A DNA stretch of 64,000 nucleotides from Formicarius rufipectus (GCA_013399695.1 VXAU01000691.1:774992-838991), one strand, 5' to 3'; numbered from the stretch's first letter, positions 1 through 11,889 are shown. Program-made: numbers and translations. The notes: generated by a model from the sequence alone, not told the origin.

Positions 1-2876
1 CCCAATCAGGTGGTGAAAGGCTCACAGCTAACACCCCCACATCCCCCCAGGCATTTTTGGTGTCACCAGGAGAATCTTCTCCTTGAACTGTACAGGGAGC
101 TGCCTGCAGCTGCCCCAGGGCTCTCTGGAAGGCTGGCTGGGACAGTGGTCCTGCTCCTTCTGTTGGCATTTCCCACCACAGACGGGTGGAGATACACGGA
201 GCGTCTCTGCACAGTCAGAAAAAACCAGACAGATCCACAGCAGTTACTGATATGGTTTATCCTATTCTACTTGCCAGCTGCCTCTCAGAGCCCTATTCAC
301 ACCAGCAGTGTCAGTCAACTCTTCTGAAAGTCCACATAACTAAAGTTTTGTTGAATTGATCCAATGAAAACATCTCTGCAATGCTTCTGATTTACTCCCT
401 GCATTCAAAACTGCGCCGAGCTTGCAGAGATGTACAGCTACAAATGGAATATACAATTTCTTTGATGTGAAGTGAGTTTGGCATTCACAGCATCTAGGAA
501 AAAAATCACCTCCACTCCATGAGCAGTTTGTAAAAACTCTGTTTTGAGAGGTTTGTATTGCCTTTGTGCTGTCTCGTGTTGGGCCTGTGATATTTGTTAC
601 CCACGCTACATTTTGTGACTGAAGAATAAAGTATTCTTAAAATGTTTTTAGCCCAAGTTATACCAGTATTAGCTTTTGCACATGACTGGGAATACAATGG
701 TTGCTACTCTGTGCAAGTGGGGTTCACTATGTGCAAACTAAGGAATATTTGTTTTCATGGTTCCTTGTCAAAATACAGCAGAAGTTTTTAATCAGATGAC
801 AGCAGAGGAGACCAGAAAGTCACCACCACCCTTTTGGTTTTAACTGCTTAGCCCACTGAGAAAAAACAATACTCCAAACAAAATTCAAAATGTCACTGAC
901 TAATCCTCATGTTCAGTATAAAACTCTTAAGTATGTAGTTGCAGAAATTGAGACGTTATTAGTGGAAACAATAAAACCCATATGATTTAAAAATGAACTG
1001 GCACCAGCTCAAGGCTCCTGATTTTTCCTTCGATAGTGTTCCTGAGTATGTCACACCTGATAACACCGATGACAGAGCACTTTCAGAAGAATTTATGAAG
1101 GAGAAAAACACCCAGCAATTTCTCTACGTGGCAGTGCTGCCATTCCCTTAATTCATGCAGGCATCAGACAGTGATCTGGAACAAGTAATTCTAATAAAAT
1201 TTTGCCAAAAGCTGGGACTTATCTTCTGTCACAATTATTTTGGAAATTTCCTCCTTGAGGCATTGAAATTTCAATTTATAAGATTACAAAATATCCTCAG
1301 TCTCCAGCTGCTTTTCTATTTATCTCCGAAGGGAGTTAGCACCGATAGTAATAGAATAACAAGGATTATGGTTTGTTTTATTTATTTGAGCGACAGTCAG
1401 GATCCTTTCTCAAAAAGAGAGAGAACTGAAAGCAAACCTATTATGTATTCTTAGTGGATTCTCGTGTAACAACTTGTAATACAGACAATTAAACCGATAG
1501 GGGACAATGAAGTGAAAATGTAAGGGAAATGTAAAGTAATCTATAGTTTCTCTGACACATTTAACAATATTAAATTACTCTTTATTGGTATGAAAAAAGA
1601 ATTTTGCTTCCAGAGATGTCACAAACCCAGACACAAATGCTGTCAGAGGTCTCATATGATATTCAGTGCATTTGGTAGAGCAGAGTGTGTCTGGAGGGAT
1701 CAAATTATCTCCAAAAACCGCAAACCTTTTACTCTCATTATTGAAATTTATATGAAGACTGATCAAAGCCCCAAACTATTCTGTGTTCAATCTTTCACTG
1801 CAATAATTAGACTGCGGCAGTGGGAATAATAAAAGATGAGTCTAAGTAAATAGCTTTGGATACACTGAAGGGATGATTTCTGGAATTATACACCAGGGGT
1901 TAGCCAATTTACAATCAAAAAGGAAAAAAAAAGGTAATAGAAAAAGCAGCAGATATCAACTGAGGAACATTAAACTATTAACCTTATTATCTTCATTCAT
2001 TGAAGTAAATTAATATTCTTTTAAAAGGAGACCATAAAGAAAAAACATTACTTTTTAATTTATGCTGCATTAATTGTATTATTTAGATGATAATTCTGAT
2101 TTAAAACAGTCTTCATTTAGGAGACATTCTAAGCATAAAAGAATAAGACTACTTCAACATTTTTCTCCAGCTGGTAAATAAAGTAGTAAAAAAACATTCT
2201 CAGTTGCTTGTGTCTTTCAAATTGCTAGGAAGATGTGAAATACCTCAAATAACGAGTCAACAACTACCTTCAGGTACCCCCAATACTTCCCAGTTGTTAA
2301 AGAAAATCCCTAATCAAACTACAATTTCCAACTCAAACCTTTTTGCACTCAACTATCACCTTTTGTTCCAGAAGAGCAATTCAATCTCCTTTGCCATGGG
2401 CTTACAGGGAGACAAACAGGACCCAGCTACTATCAGTGCAAAATTCTGAGAACAACAGGAAAACAAACAGCTTGAAATGATCCATCCACAAACCCAAAGG
2501 GAAATACGTCTTCGTGTTGAAGCTCAACAAAGACAAGGCAACATTTTCATTTTTTTCTTTCCCCAAACCTAGTAGTGTGCAGCACAACCACTGTGACCCA
2601 AAGAATTTCTATCAATTATTTTATAAGTTTGTATTTACATAATTTTTGCAGCTTGGAGCGCTAAATTAAAGTAACTTCTACATTTTTACCAACAGGGATC
2701 TTCACTTCTCCTGAAGCATCTACAAAGATGCTGAACACCCTTGGTCACCATTATTACACACAACAAGAAACACTTAACTAATAAAAAATCACTGTTGCAA
2801 TCATCTTTTCTAATTTAGCAGTGGATCTTCTGTATTTTTTTAATATGCCCTGCAGGGATCCTTCACAGAACTGTGT
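1..2876. other. AT-rich DNA without a recognisable gene
   Basis: No gene is supported here. A plus-strand frame at 10-327 (105 codons) follows a pyrimidine-rich stretch ending in AG at 49-50 that could pass for a splice acceptor. No convincing donor follows, and the predicted peptide resembles no family I know. The other frames are shorter and overlap on both strands, as expected by chance. The stretch is otherwise mixed AT-rich sequence with short A and T runs and no interspersed repeat that I recognise. Confidence 0.6.
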
Positions 2877-2935
2877 TTTGGTTTGTTTGTTTTTCTTGGT
2901 CGGGTCTTTATTTGCTTGGTTCGTTTTTCCAAAAA
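2877..2935. repeat. T/G-rich low-complexity tract
   Basis: About 60 bases made mostly of GTTT and GGTTTT units interrupted by single other bases, ending in a run of A. It is the strand complement of the A/C-rich tracts found elsewhere in the window (11.6, 40.2, 47.7, 52.2 kb). It is imperfect, so it is low-complexity DNA and not a clean microsatellite. Confidence 0.75.
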
Positions 2936-3920
2936 AAAGCAAACTGAATTGCTCATCTGCCAGGGGAAGGACAGAGGTAGTGTGCAAAGTGACAACACCC
3001 AGTTAATTTCAGAAGTCCAATCTTAGTGGACATTAAAACGAGTTTTTCCCTATCTCACATAAAAAAGTAACTCCCCCAACCACTGTCAATACTGATAACC
3101 TTAATTGTCATCTCATGCAGATCAAACCTGTTGAACAAGCTTTTCTTTTTTCTGTTCCAGCTCCTGCCCTTTGCTGATTCCATCCCTTTCAGCTTCTGAT
3201 TGTCTATTTGTCCAATCAAACACACCTTTTTTCCCAATTTACCATATTTACCCTTTTAAATATTGGCAAGACTTTACATTTCTAGCTCTTTAAAATGTCA
3301 GAAATCCAATATAATCCTTTTGGCATTCTTGTTATAAATTTATCTGGTCCTCCTAATTTAATATCATTATTAACTGATATCTTACATTCTCACTAATTAT
3401 GAATGGAAAATAGAGCATCTGGTTTTCTTCTAAAGAAGAGAAAGCTTTTATTTTTCCTCACTGATTAACAATCTTACGGTTTCATAATAGTATGAGACAT
3501 GTAAATAGTTTTAGGCTTTTACTATTGATTTTAATAACTCCTCCCACTTTATTAATTTATTTAGATACAGGAAGCCCAACTTGCCAATTTGCCAATTTCA
3601 ACAGGGCAAATAAAGGCTTGGTTGACTGCCCAGACAAATACAAATTCAACATGGCTGATTATCTCAGACAGATTTGTACATTTTCAATGAAAGAATTACT
3701 ACCTCCACAGCAAATCAGCAGAACAGATGGTGCCCCTACACCTGCTCAAATGGAAATTACTTAAAATTGTCAGATCTTGTAGTTTGATTCACTCACACAA
3801 AGAGTTGGCTCGAGTGATGGGAAATAATCTTGCAAGACTATCTTGTAACTGCACACACACACTTACTCGGGGTGCCTTTCTGAAATGGCACGTTCATGTC
3901 CCTGCAGGCATTTCTTACAG

Positions 3921-4018
3921 GCACCAGAAACTGCACCGCACTGATAAGCACAAATGTCAGAGATTTCAGCTGCCGGCTGTGGCAGGAGGAGGATGCTGTG
4001 AAACCCTTTCCCACGGAG
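3921..4018 (+). other. possible internal exon (98 nt), unproven
   Basis: A 98-nt segment is bounded by a plausible acceptor (CATTTCTTACAG ending at 3920) and a strong donor (GAG followed by GTAAGC at 4019-4024). At least two reading frames are open across it. It is richer in G+C than its flanks. The predicted peptides match no family I recognise. Strong donor motifs occur by chance every kilobase or two, so this is a weak call. The alternative is unique intronic sequence with accidental splice-like ends. Confidence 0.15.
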
Positions 4019-4384
4019 GTAAGCACTGGAAGGGTTTCTGTGACACCCCCTGCTTTAAGAAGCAAGTTTTCACTGTTTCCGTCTTTCACTGGAATAGCTC
4101 GAGGCTAAGCCGGGACTCTCATCCTCCTCTCGCACCACGGAGGTCACGGAACAAACTCATTAGCCAAATCAGCACTGAAAAAAGCCATTAGCAACCTGGA
4201 ACTTCACAAATTTCTGATTAACAACTTCAAAGGCTATTTATTTTCAGACGTTAATCCCTCTTGTACCGAAGAGTATCTCTCTCATGTGACACTCCCCAGC
4301 AACATTTAGCAATTAAATTGTATTTTCTGAGCTTCTTGAAATAACAACAAAGAACTGAAATAAAAAGCAAATAAAATTGAAAAT

Positions 4385-4520
4385 AACATTTAAGGCATGT
4401 CAAACATTTTATTCAGCTTTTGAAAGGCAGTTATTGTATGCTAGATGTCAAAATGATAGCTGAAAGCATGCCTTTTAAAGTTTAATTCATGCAAGATTTC
4501 AATTTGACATGTGATTAAAT
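4385..4520. promoter_or_regulatory. candidate conserved non-coding element
   Basis: This AT-rich, non-repetitive stretch has internal dyad symmetry. CATGTCAAA at 4396-4404 is mirrored by TTTGACATG at 4503-4511, and AAGGCATG at 4392-4399 is mirrored by CATGCCTT at 4467-4474. It also carries TAATT and TGTCAAAATGAT-type homeodomain/TALE-like words. Such texture is common in vertebrate developmental enhancers, but conservation cannot be seen from one sequence. It may be ordinary AT-rich DNA. Confidence 0.18.
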
Positions 4521-5789
4521 AAAAATTACACATGAAAGTTGCACTATGGCTGTGCTGTTGCCAAGCCTGAAAAATAAGAAAGCCTCAATTCTGATTGTTT
4601 TCCTTAATACATTCTTCATTTTCCATCATCTTTGATGTTATCATCTTGACTGCTTCGTTTCTGATAGGCAGAGACATTTTAAAGAACATAATCATAAACA
4701 ATAATACAGTACCACTCTGGTAATATCTGACATCCACTCTGACTGCTGGCCCAACAGCATAGATGTTTTTTAGTAGAAATATTGATTGGGTGTTATTACA
4801 GTTGTATTTCTTTTAAAAGCAACACCATTGCTTATATAGCCTTCTTTGTGTTAATACTGAAATACAGAACTTGTACCTCCATAAAAGTACATACAACTCT
4901 AGCTCTAATTTCATTTTGTTAATTGATACATTTCAGTTGTGGCTCAGACAAATAGATTTCATGTTTCTTCATGAGCAATGTATAAATTCATGGAAAATAA
5001 ATGTTCCAGTGACCTCCAGCCCCTATTTTTGCATCGCAGCGGTCAAGGCTGAAGCTTTGAATGCAACCCTGATGAGGTTATTAGTGCTACAAAGACCTGG
5101 CAGAAATCTCAAGAACCTGATCCCATTTCCTTCTGAGATTTCTTTTTCCGTTCAGTTTTTTATGTAAAGGTCAAATCTTCCTGAAGCAACACTCATGTGT
5201 GTAACTCCACAAGCCTCACAAGTTGAAGAGGCTTGAAAAGGTGCCTTCATAATTCCTAACCAAGAGACAGAGCCATTTTTATTAGTTTCCCCCCCAAAAT
5301 GGATTTTTTTATCCAATTTTGCAAGTGTGCTGAACTTAGAAGCAAAATACATATATTTTTAGCAAGATATGCACAAGGAATCTTCTAAAATACTGTTGTC
5401 AAAGTAGTTGTGTAATACTTTAGTTCATCTCATCCTATAAAATAAAACTTCTTTTCCTGCAGGTGTGGATGATTATCAAGCTCTTCATGTGTAATACAGA
5501 CACAGAATGACTTTATGTTTGATATTCACCTGTGCAGCTGTCCAATGTGAACTCATTTTGTTATGGTTGAAAAAAAAACAGGTACATAACTTAGGGCGGG
5601 AGAGCAAATCCACAGCATAAGACTAAGGTAGGAAGAGCCTGAGGTACTTCTTGAATAAAGAGAAAGAAACAGAGCTCCTCAATTTCTTCTAGGAAAAAAG
5701 TCTTATATTTTTGGATCCAAAGGTTCCTACACTACATTTCCACCAATCCACAACAGCTCTCAGATACCTTGGGGACCACTTGTTGCTCC

Positions 5790-5808
5790 TGGGCCCCAGG
5801 GGGCAGCC
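5790..5808 (+). promoter_or_regulatory. candidate CTCF binding site
   Basis: The 19-mer here contains the CTCF core AGGGGGCAG, preceded by CCCC and by TGGG in the expected register of the vertebrate CTCF motif. The most heavily weighted positions (AG, then GGGGGC) are intact. It sits in a small GC-rich patch (about 5775-5820) that stands out from AT-rich flanks and includes a 5-bp GGGGC/GCCCC hairpin at 5800-5813. The reading rests on known motif preference; occupancy is inference. If real it would be an oriented insulator or loop-anchor site. Confidence 0.35.
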
Positions 5809-7399
5809 GCCCCTCGCTACACCCTGACAGTAAAGAAACAGGTTTTCTCCAAGTCCTCCTAAGAAGAGTCAATGCAAAAATGAAAAAAAAAAAAAAAAAA
5901 AATTAAAAGTGAAGGGTCTTTTACAACAAGCAGCAAAGCAGTTCTTTGGTATGTAACTATCTCATTCCATTTGTTATGATAGCACACCTTTATTATAGCA
6001 GCCTTTTATATGTTATAGCAGCAAATCTCCTTTTCCTGGTTAGCTAGAATGGGAAGTGATGATAGCTAAAATGCAAAGATAAAACTAATGTATTTTATAC
6101 AGCTGTAAAAAAAAAAAAAAAGAAAAGAAAAACATAAAAAAAGAAATCTCACTCCTTCTGGAGAAGAGAAAGAATAGACAACAATTTCTCTTTTTACCCA
6201 AAACAGGCCCTCAGGAAACTCAAGACCTGCTTGGAGGGCAGTGAAAGGATTCTCTTCTCTGCTCTCTGTATCAGTATTTGCCTGAAACATTTATTTTTTT
6301 TGCCTTTAGCCACCTAGATTACCCATCCTTAATTTTAAAGGTCCAGTGTGCTGACTGTCCAAGGTCACCTCTCTGAAGAACATTCCCATATCAACTGCAC
6401 GTAGTCCATTCTTTAGATGAACTGGTTAAGGAAGAAGCAAGAGAGTACAAAGAAAACCTGCTGGCCTGTGCAAAATAAAGCTGTAGGCCAACATTTGCAG
6501 GCAGTGGTGCAGTTCATGGTGCATCTGACTTGTACACAGTAAAATTCAGCATTCCAGTGTGGAGACTTTTAACCAGCAGTACACTCCTGAGTCGACTGCA
6601 GTGGTCCAGGACAGCCTTCCTCAACAAGAAAACTTTTCCCAGAACATGGATTCTGAAACTCCCTTTCCAACTGTCAGATAAATGTTTTACTGCCAATATG
6701 AAAAGTTATTCCATATACTGAAATAAAGGAATTTTTTGACCAGTACCCTTTGCTTTGTTTCAATCTTCTGGTTTTGTAAATAGGAAAGATTCTATTTGAT
6801 AAATGCCATGGTGAGCAATGCTTTGATTTTGTTTCAAATATGTGAAAGATCCATTTTTATCTCCAAGTTGTTTTAAGAAAAAGGATTAGGTTTTATTTGA
6901 ATCAAGTCAGAAATCTCCCATTTGCATTACTATTTTCACAGCTTATACTATCAGGGTGATAATGAATAAGATTTAGCTGTTATTTACAGTAGAATACATG
7001 AAATATTCAAAGTTATAGAGTCTAACTACATGCTAATAATATATTCTTAAATGGATGTCTGAAATACTTATTCGTAAATGGGAAAAATTTTGCCAGTTGA
7101 AGTGCTGCATCGTATCACTGACATCATCCTTCGCTCCTCTGCAACGATGTCTCTGCAATTGCCCTTTCAGATAATCAGAATATATAACTGTCTCTCAGAA
7201 TTCACCACTTGTGTAATTTCAGTAAAGCAAAATATAAAGCCATTAGCCTTCCCTTGTTCCTCCGGTCTTGCCAGCTTATTTCCATATTCAGTGCAGCCAT
7301 TCTTTAGGACTATTAAGATCACTCCCTCATTTTTCTTCACACAGCAAAACATACGATCCAAACCAATGTGAAGTATCGCAGCGTATGTTGGTTTGCATC
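5809..7399. other. AT-rich DNA with A-runs, no gene seen
   Basis: No gene is supported. Two A homopolymers occur (5883-5902, 20 A; 6107-6121, 15 A). The 74-codon minus-strand frame at 6066-6290 reads through the second of these and is an artefact of it. A perfect POU octamer, ATTTGCAT, lies at 6920-6927 in an AT-rich unique stretch. No CR1 or LTR sequence is recognisable. Confidence 0.6.
5883..5902. repeat. poly(A) homopolymer, 20 bp
   Basis: An uninterrupted run of 20 A. No recognisable processed pseudogene or SINE body lies directly upstream, so it looks like a homopolymer and not a retroposon tail. Confidence 0.85.
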
Positions 7400-8180
7400 A
7401 AGAACCAGTACAGTTCTGGGCAAGGGGGACTGAGGGGCTCCAACTGAAGGTTGAGGAGTGTCAAGTCCCCAGAGCTGCTGTGTGCCAGTCGAGCAGGTGA
7501 CCTGCCACCATCACGCCTTGTCCTGCAGCCACCCCGGTCCTCACCCAGCCACGACGTTCGTGCTCTGCAGCCACTGAGAGTACAGTGGGAAGTCAAGGTC
7601 CAGCTCTGTGAGCATCAGGTGTCTGTCACCAGGGACCTGGCTCTACAAAGTACACATCCATGGCCACAGGCAGCTCTCCTGGCAGTTGCTGAGGTGAATG
7701 AGGAAACAAGTGAGCTCCAGACACGCACAGTAACTAAAAACCCACACAGAAGAGAGGTCGTTCACTTCGCAACTCAAGCGGTCACAAGAAAGGTGCTAAT
7801 GCAAAAGCACTCGAATTACCAAGGGGAAACAGCAGAGAAGTCAGCAAAAGTGAGCACTGGGCACCTCCCACGAGCCAGAAGGGCAGCTCCTTCTCAGGGG
7901 TGTGCTGGCTGTGCAGCCCTCAGAGGCACCCAAGTGCCTCTCTCACAGCACAGAACACGCTGGTGATTTGCTCAAAACCAGCTTGGCCCCAAGCCATTTA
8001 CTGTATAAACGCAAAAACTGCACTGCTGTGTGCCCATAAATAGCATAACCCTGAGGCCAAGTCCCTGCATCTTTGGAAAGACACTCAAGTGCCCCCAAGA
8101 GCTGAGAAACCAAAGGGGTTGGGGAAGGAAGGCCAAGGGCACAGCGAATGCAGCTCCTGCAACTCCACAAGTGCACTCAG
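7400..8180. other. GC-richer block with a 171-codon open frame
   Basis: This roughly 780-bp block is clearly richer in G+C and CpG than its surroundings. It contains the plus-strand frame 7451-7966 (171 codons), one of the longest open frames in the window. The peptide is basic and has no domain, signal peptide, membrane segment or repeat that I can recognise. Overlapping minus-strand frames exist at 7327-7596 and 7943-8229. GC-rich DNA lengthens chance ORFs, so I do not call a gene. A hairpin with 8-bp arms (AGAGGCAC/GTGCCTCT, 4-nt loop) lies at 7922-7941. It could be a degraded repeat, an enhancer or an exon of a non-coding RNA. Confidence 0.3.
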
Positions 8181-11106
8181 GGACTATTTCCTCAACTACT
8201 ACAGAGAGGATTAATACTGCTACTATCATTACTTCAGGATTATTCTAATTTCATGTAAAGCTCAGTTAAATCAGAGATAAACATTATTCTCCATACAAGC
8301 CACACTGAAATTGTGGCCTCTAAATCTGAAATACTTTTTCAACACTGAGGACAAGGTCACGAGCAGGAAAGGCAACTGCTTGCTCTAGTTGATCCAGGGA
8401 AGCGTGACAGTGCAGAAATCCCTTGTAACATGGGAACAAATGCAAACTTTTAGGTCTACCCTGTATTCTTACTGCTCAGGTAAAAAAAAAATATGAAAAA
8501 AAAAAGTTTCAGTAGGTATTTGAGAAAAGGGAGGATCTTTGAAATAAACCAGCATGAAAAGTGTAAAAGGGTTTAATATCATTAATATCAGCAGAGTTGG
8601 CATAAGTCATGTGGGCAGCTGGGAGGCACTATGGGCACAGGCATCTTCCAGGCACAATTACAGACCTTCACTCCTGCATCAATTACACTGCTGAACACCC
8701 GTGGTAAGTGCCCTGGGTGCTCACCCTGAAACCATCATTATGCATAAATTTTCCTGACTAAAGAACTCAATTTAATTCTACTTCCCTAAGATACTTCTTA
8801 GTATTTTCTTATTTTCATTGGTACAAAACAAAATGCACCTCACACATTTTTTCAGGGAAAACGTGTACAGTCTTGCAGAATTAATTATGTTCTTTCCCCT
8901 ATGGTTTTTAATTAAGTTGACCTTTGGTCCTATTTTTGTCAATTCAGGAGGCATATTGCAATCAGAAGAAAGCTAGGGTGTAAATATTCTGCAAGTCACC
9001 AACTAAACAAGTAAGCAATGGAGGAAAATCTATAACATCCAATTAGCATTATCCTTTCTGCCTTTTTTTTTTTTTGACTTCTCAGAACTCATTAATAACT
9101 TTTAGTAGGTAAAATTGCAGGTAGGAACCCTCCCACACCTAAAGTGTATTCTATTCTACCTTTGCCCAATAGAAATCCTTTTGATGTTCTGGAAATCTTA
9201 TTAATAGATCCACCAGAAAACAAGCATGTAAGCTGGCAGAGGCAATTGCAAGAGGTAAAAGGAATGTAAATGACAGATGAAAGCAAATTTCCACGCCATT
9301 CAGATCAATACAAACAAAAGTGCTGCAGCAGCCACAGCACAGAGATGAAGGGAATTCATCAAACTTGCATTTCTTATGATTTGTCCTGTTCCAAATGCAC
9401 CCTCTGTGTTTGGGAGCTATGTTCTTCCTTCTCCCAATTAATACTCCATTAAGATTCACTCCTGCAGGGCCTTTTCCTTCTGGTGCTGAATAGAAGTTGT
9501 TCAGTGCACTCAGATATGGGGGGGATGAAGAGAATAGCTTCTTGCTTCTAAATGCTGCCATTTGAAAAGCCTGTAATTGCAGCACTCAATAATTTCCTAA
9601 ATACTTAAGCCAGAATTAATTATCCCCGCTATTATTGCAGGAGTATGGATCTTATATTGGGTATGATGAGGAGAATGTGTGATAGAACATTTTATTGCAC
9701 TCAGAGCATGCAGTGGGTGTGCAAGGCACTTAAACCGTCAGAAGCAACAAGCTTCTCTACTTCAATTATATCTCAGTATGATCTCCAGATATCCACAGAA
9801 TCAGCTCTGCTCATTTCGTGCTTCTTGTTGTTGCCTAATTAAACACTTTCAGGACTTTTTGTTACATCAGGGACTAGTCATCATTTTAAAAAAGAATCCT
9901 ATTTTATTTAAAATCCCATTGGTTCTTGATCAAAAATTAGAGCAAGGTAAATGCTTATTGTGAACCAGCTTCTGTTTCAACAGTCTTTGAAATGCATTTT
10001 CATCAGTAGTCAGAAATCAAGGCACATCATGAACTTCAGCAACTGTCTTTAATGGAGTGAACTCTGCAGTTTTCTGGCAGTTTTATATGATGTGGAGGAA
10101 TCAGAAATACTAGCAGCCACTATTACAGCTAATTGCCCATACTTGTGAAAAATCCCTTTATTTAGAGGCCATGGGAACACAGGAGGGGTGGTGGGAAGAG
10201 GAGGAATGCCTGCACAATCAGTTGTATTTGATTCAGGAGCAGAAATACTAACTGTAATGTAGAAGCATGAAATACATAAAGAAAACACAAACATGGTATT
10301 TGCAAGTGGGAAATCAAAGCCACAAGAAGGCGAAGCTTCACTTCCACAACACGGGATTCAGACCTTGGTGCAGAACACAAACTAAAGGGTCTTTGATCTT
10401 CTTCTCTTGCATTGAAAAGAATTTTATTTATTTATTTATTTTTTTTACAAAAAAGAAGCACCCCCTCTCTGAAAAACCAATGCTTCCTGAGGCTCAGTGG
10501 AATAACATTTAACTGTTGAGGCAGGCTCATTGTTTGAAAGAAAGCTGGCAGTATTGCTTTGGTTTCAAAGTAGTTTTTGGGGAAACCAGAAGCAAAATCC
10601 CAGCCTGAAGCACAGCAGCTGCCTCTTCCCAGAAGTTCAAAAGACTTGGGCTGTGTTGCCGTAGGTACCTGAAGCACAGACAGGGATATATTTGCTGGGA
10701 AAATGTAGTGTCATATCTCAAATGAGCACACTCAAAACCAGCACAGATTTCAGCGAGCGCTTGTGTAGCAAAGCACCAGGATATGAAATGCCATCACGAG
10801 CAGAGAAACAAAGGGGATCCAGAGCAACACTTCATTCCCCTCACCTACATCTCTGGAATTGCCTCTGAGACTCAGGACCACGATATGTTCATTTGTTTGA
10901 TAACAGAAATAATGACTAATGCCGAGAGCCTCTGATGGAAGAGATAGGGTGACGGTAGAAGTAATTTCCCTAGTTGGGAGGAAATCATTTCCTCTTGTGT
11001 AACGTGCCCTCATAGCTCACTGTAACCCAGCCAGCACAGTCACACTCTCTGATTGTTTTTACATCCCTGCCTCCAAAGATATACCCCATTTTTTTTCCCC
11101 CCACAG
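8181..11106. other. AT-rich DNA without a recognisable gene
   Basis: No gene is supported. The minus-strand frame 9151-9585 (144 codons) shows no known domain and is probably chance. A 9-mer TTAATATCA is tandemly duplicated at 8573-8590. A short segment at 8652-8703 lies between an AG acceptor-like site and a strong GTAAGT donor, but at 52 nt this is easily accidental. I see no interspersed repeat. Confidence 0.55.
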
Positions 11107-11362
11107 TTAAAGACTATAAATCTACTCTCGACACAGACTACAGTCCAATTCCCATCTGACTCCCTGGGACTGAGAGAAGAAAGAGAAGACAAACAACAGC
11201 TACAAGAAGATGACTCTCCAGCTCCAATCAAGAATGTGCCTGTCACTCCACAAGCCCATCACCCCATCAGCATCACTGTGCAAAGTTCCTCGTCAGGGAT
11301 GTACTCTCACATTGCCTACGTGGACATTAAGCAGTTCTGCATCCCGTGGGTTTTGCATTTCA
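11107..11362 (+). other. exon-like segment with strong 3' splice signal, unproven
   Basis: A long pyrimidine tract (eight T then six C) ends in ACAG at 11103-11106, an excellent acceptor. From 11107 one frame is open for 324 bases, to 11430. The predicted peptide begins LKTINLL and is hydrophilic, rich in E, Q, S and P, with an acidic patch (REERED) followed by a proline-rich section. This composition suits a disordered coding exon. The donor is the weak point: the best choices are a GTAAAT at 11363 or a GTGGGT at 11346, both mediocre. Several CpGs are retained inside. I cannot assign it to a gene. It could equally be an intronic ORF beside a cryptic acceptor. Confidence 0.2.
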
Positions 11363-11628
11363 GTAAATTTCCTTCTCCCAGCAATACAAATGTACAACAA
11401 CACCTGCCAGAGACTGACAGTAGATGTTAGACGTTTGGAAACCAGACTATAGAGTAATAGTGCTTTGCACATATATATCATTCTTTACTTGAAGTGGCTT
11501 TAGAAAGATGAATTCCATTTCAGAAAAAGTGAATAGAAAAGACAGTTGTTAAAATAGCTCACAAACCAACAAACCAAAGCTATGCCCTCTTGATTCTCAT
11601 GACTGAAGGTTAAGTCAACAAGAGAATT

Positions 11629-11889
11629 AAAAAAAAAAACAAAAAACAAAAAAACCCAACAAAACAGAAAAAAACCGAAACAACAAAAACAAACAAAAAC
11701 CCACAAAAAACTCCCCCAAACCACTACAACCCCCCAAAAAAAACCCCCGAAACAAACAAAAACCAGAAAAAAATAAACAAAANNNNNNNNNNNNNNNNNN
11801 NNNNNNNNNNNNNNNAAAAAAAACCCCCCAAAAAAAAAAAAAACAAAAAAAAAAAAAAAAAAAATTAAAAAAAAAAAAAAAAAAAAAAA
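11629..11889. repeat. A/C-rich low-complexity tract with assembly gap
   Basis: About 260 bases are nearly all A and C, as AAAAC and AAACCCCC-type units with C-runs of 5-6 (for example 11713-11717, 11730-11735, 11744-11748, 11824-11829). It decays into almost pure A on its right side. The complementary strand is G/T-rich with repeated G-runs that could fold into a quadruplex. A sequence gap falls in the middle, so the true length is unknown. Confidence 0.9.
11783..11815. other. assembly gap (33 N)
   Basis: A run of 33 undetermined bases inside the A/C-rich tract. The size is not a round placeholder, which suggests an estimated gap. Reading frames crossing it are meaningless. Confidence 0.98.

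Larger units (their letters stand above)
2936..5789. other. AT-rich DNA; one exon-like and one enhancer-like segment inside
   Basis: No complete gene is visible. The longest frame, 3727-4191 on the plus strand (154 codons), resembles no known protein and overlaps open frames in other registers. Two parts stand out and are listed separately: an exon-like segment near 3.9-4.0 kb and an AT-rich symmetric stretch near 4.4-4.5 kb. Near 3581-3597 there is a tandem pair of TTGCCAAT 8-mers, giving two CCAAT boxes 8 bp apart. A short CA run lies at 3852-3862. Confidence 0.55.

Noticed and set aside
9151..9585. 144-codon minus-strand frame with a hydrophobic C-terminal part
   Set aside because: No recognisable domain, no splice or promoter context, and overlapping frames on the other strand; consistent with chance.
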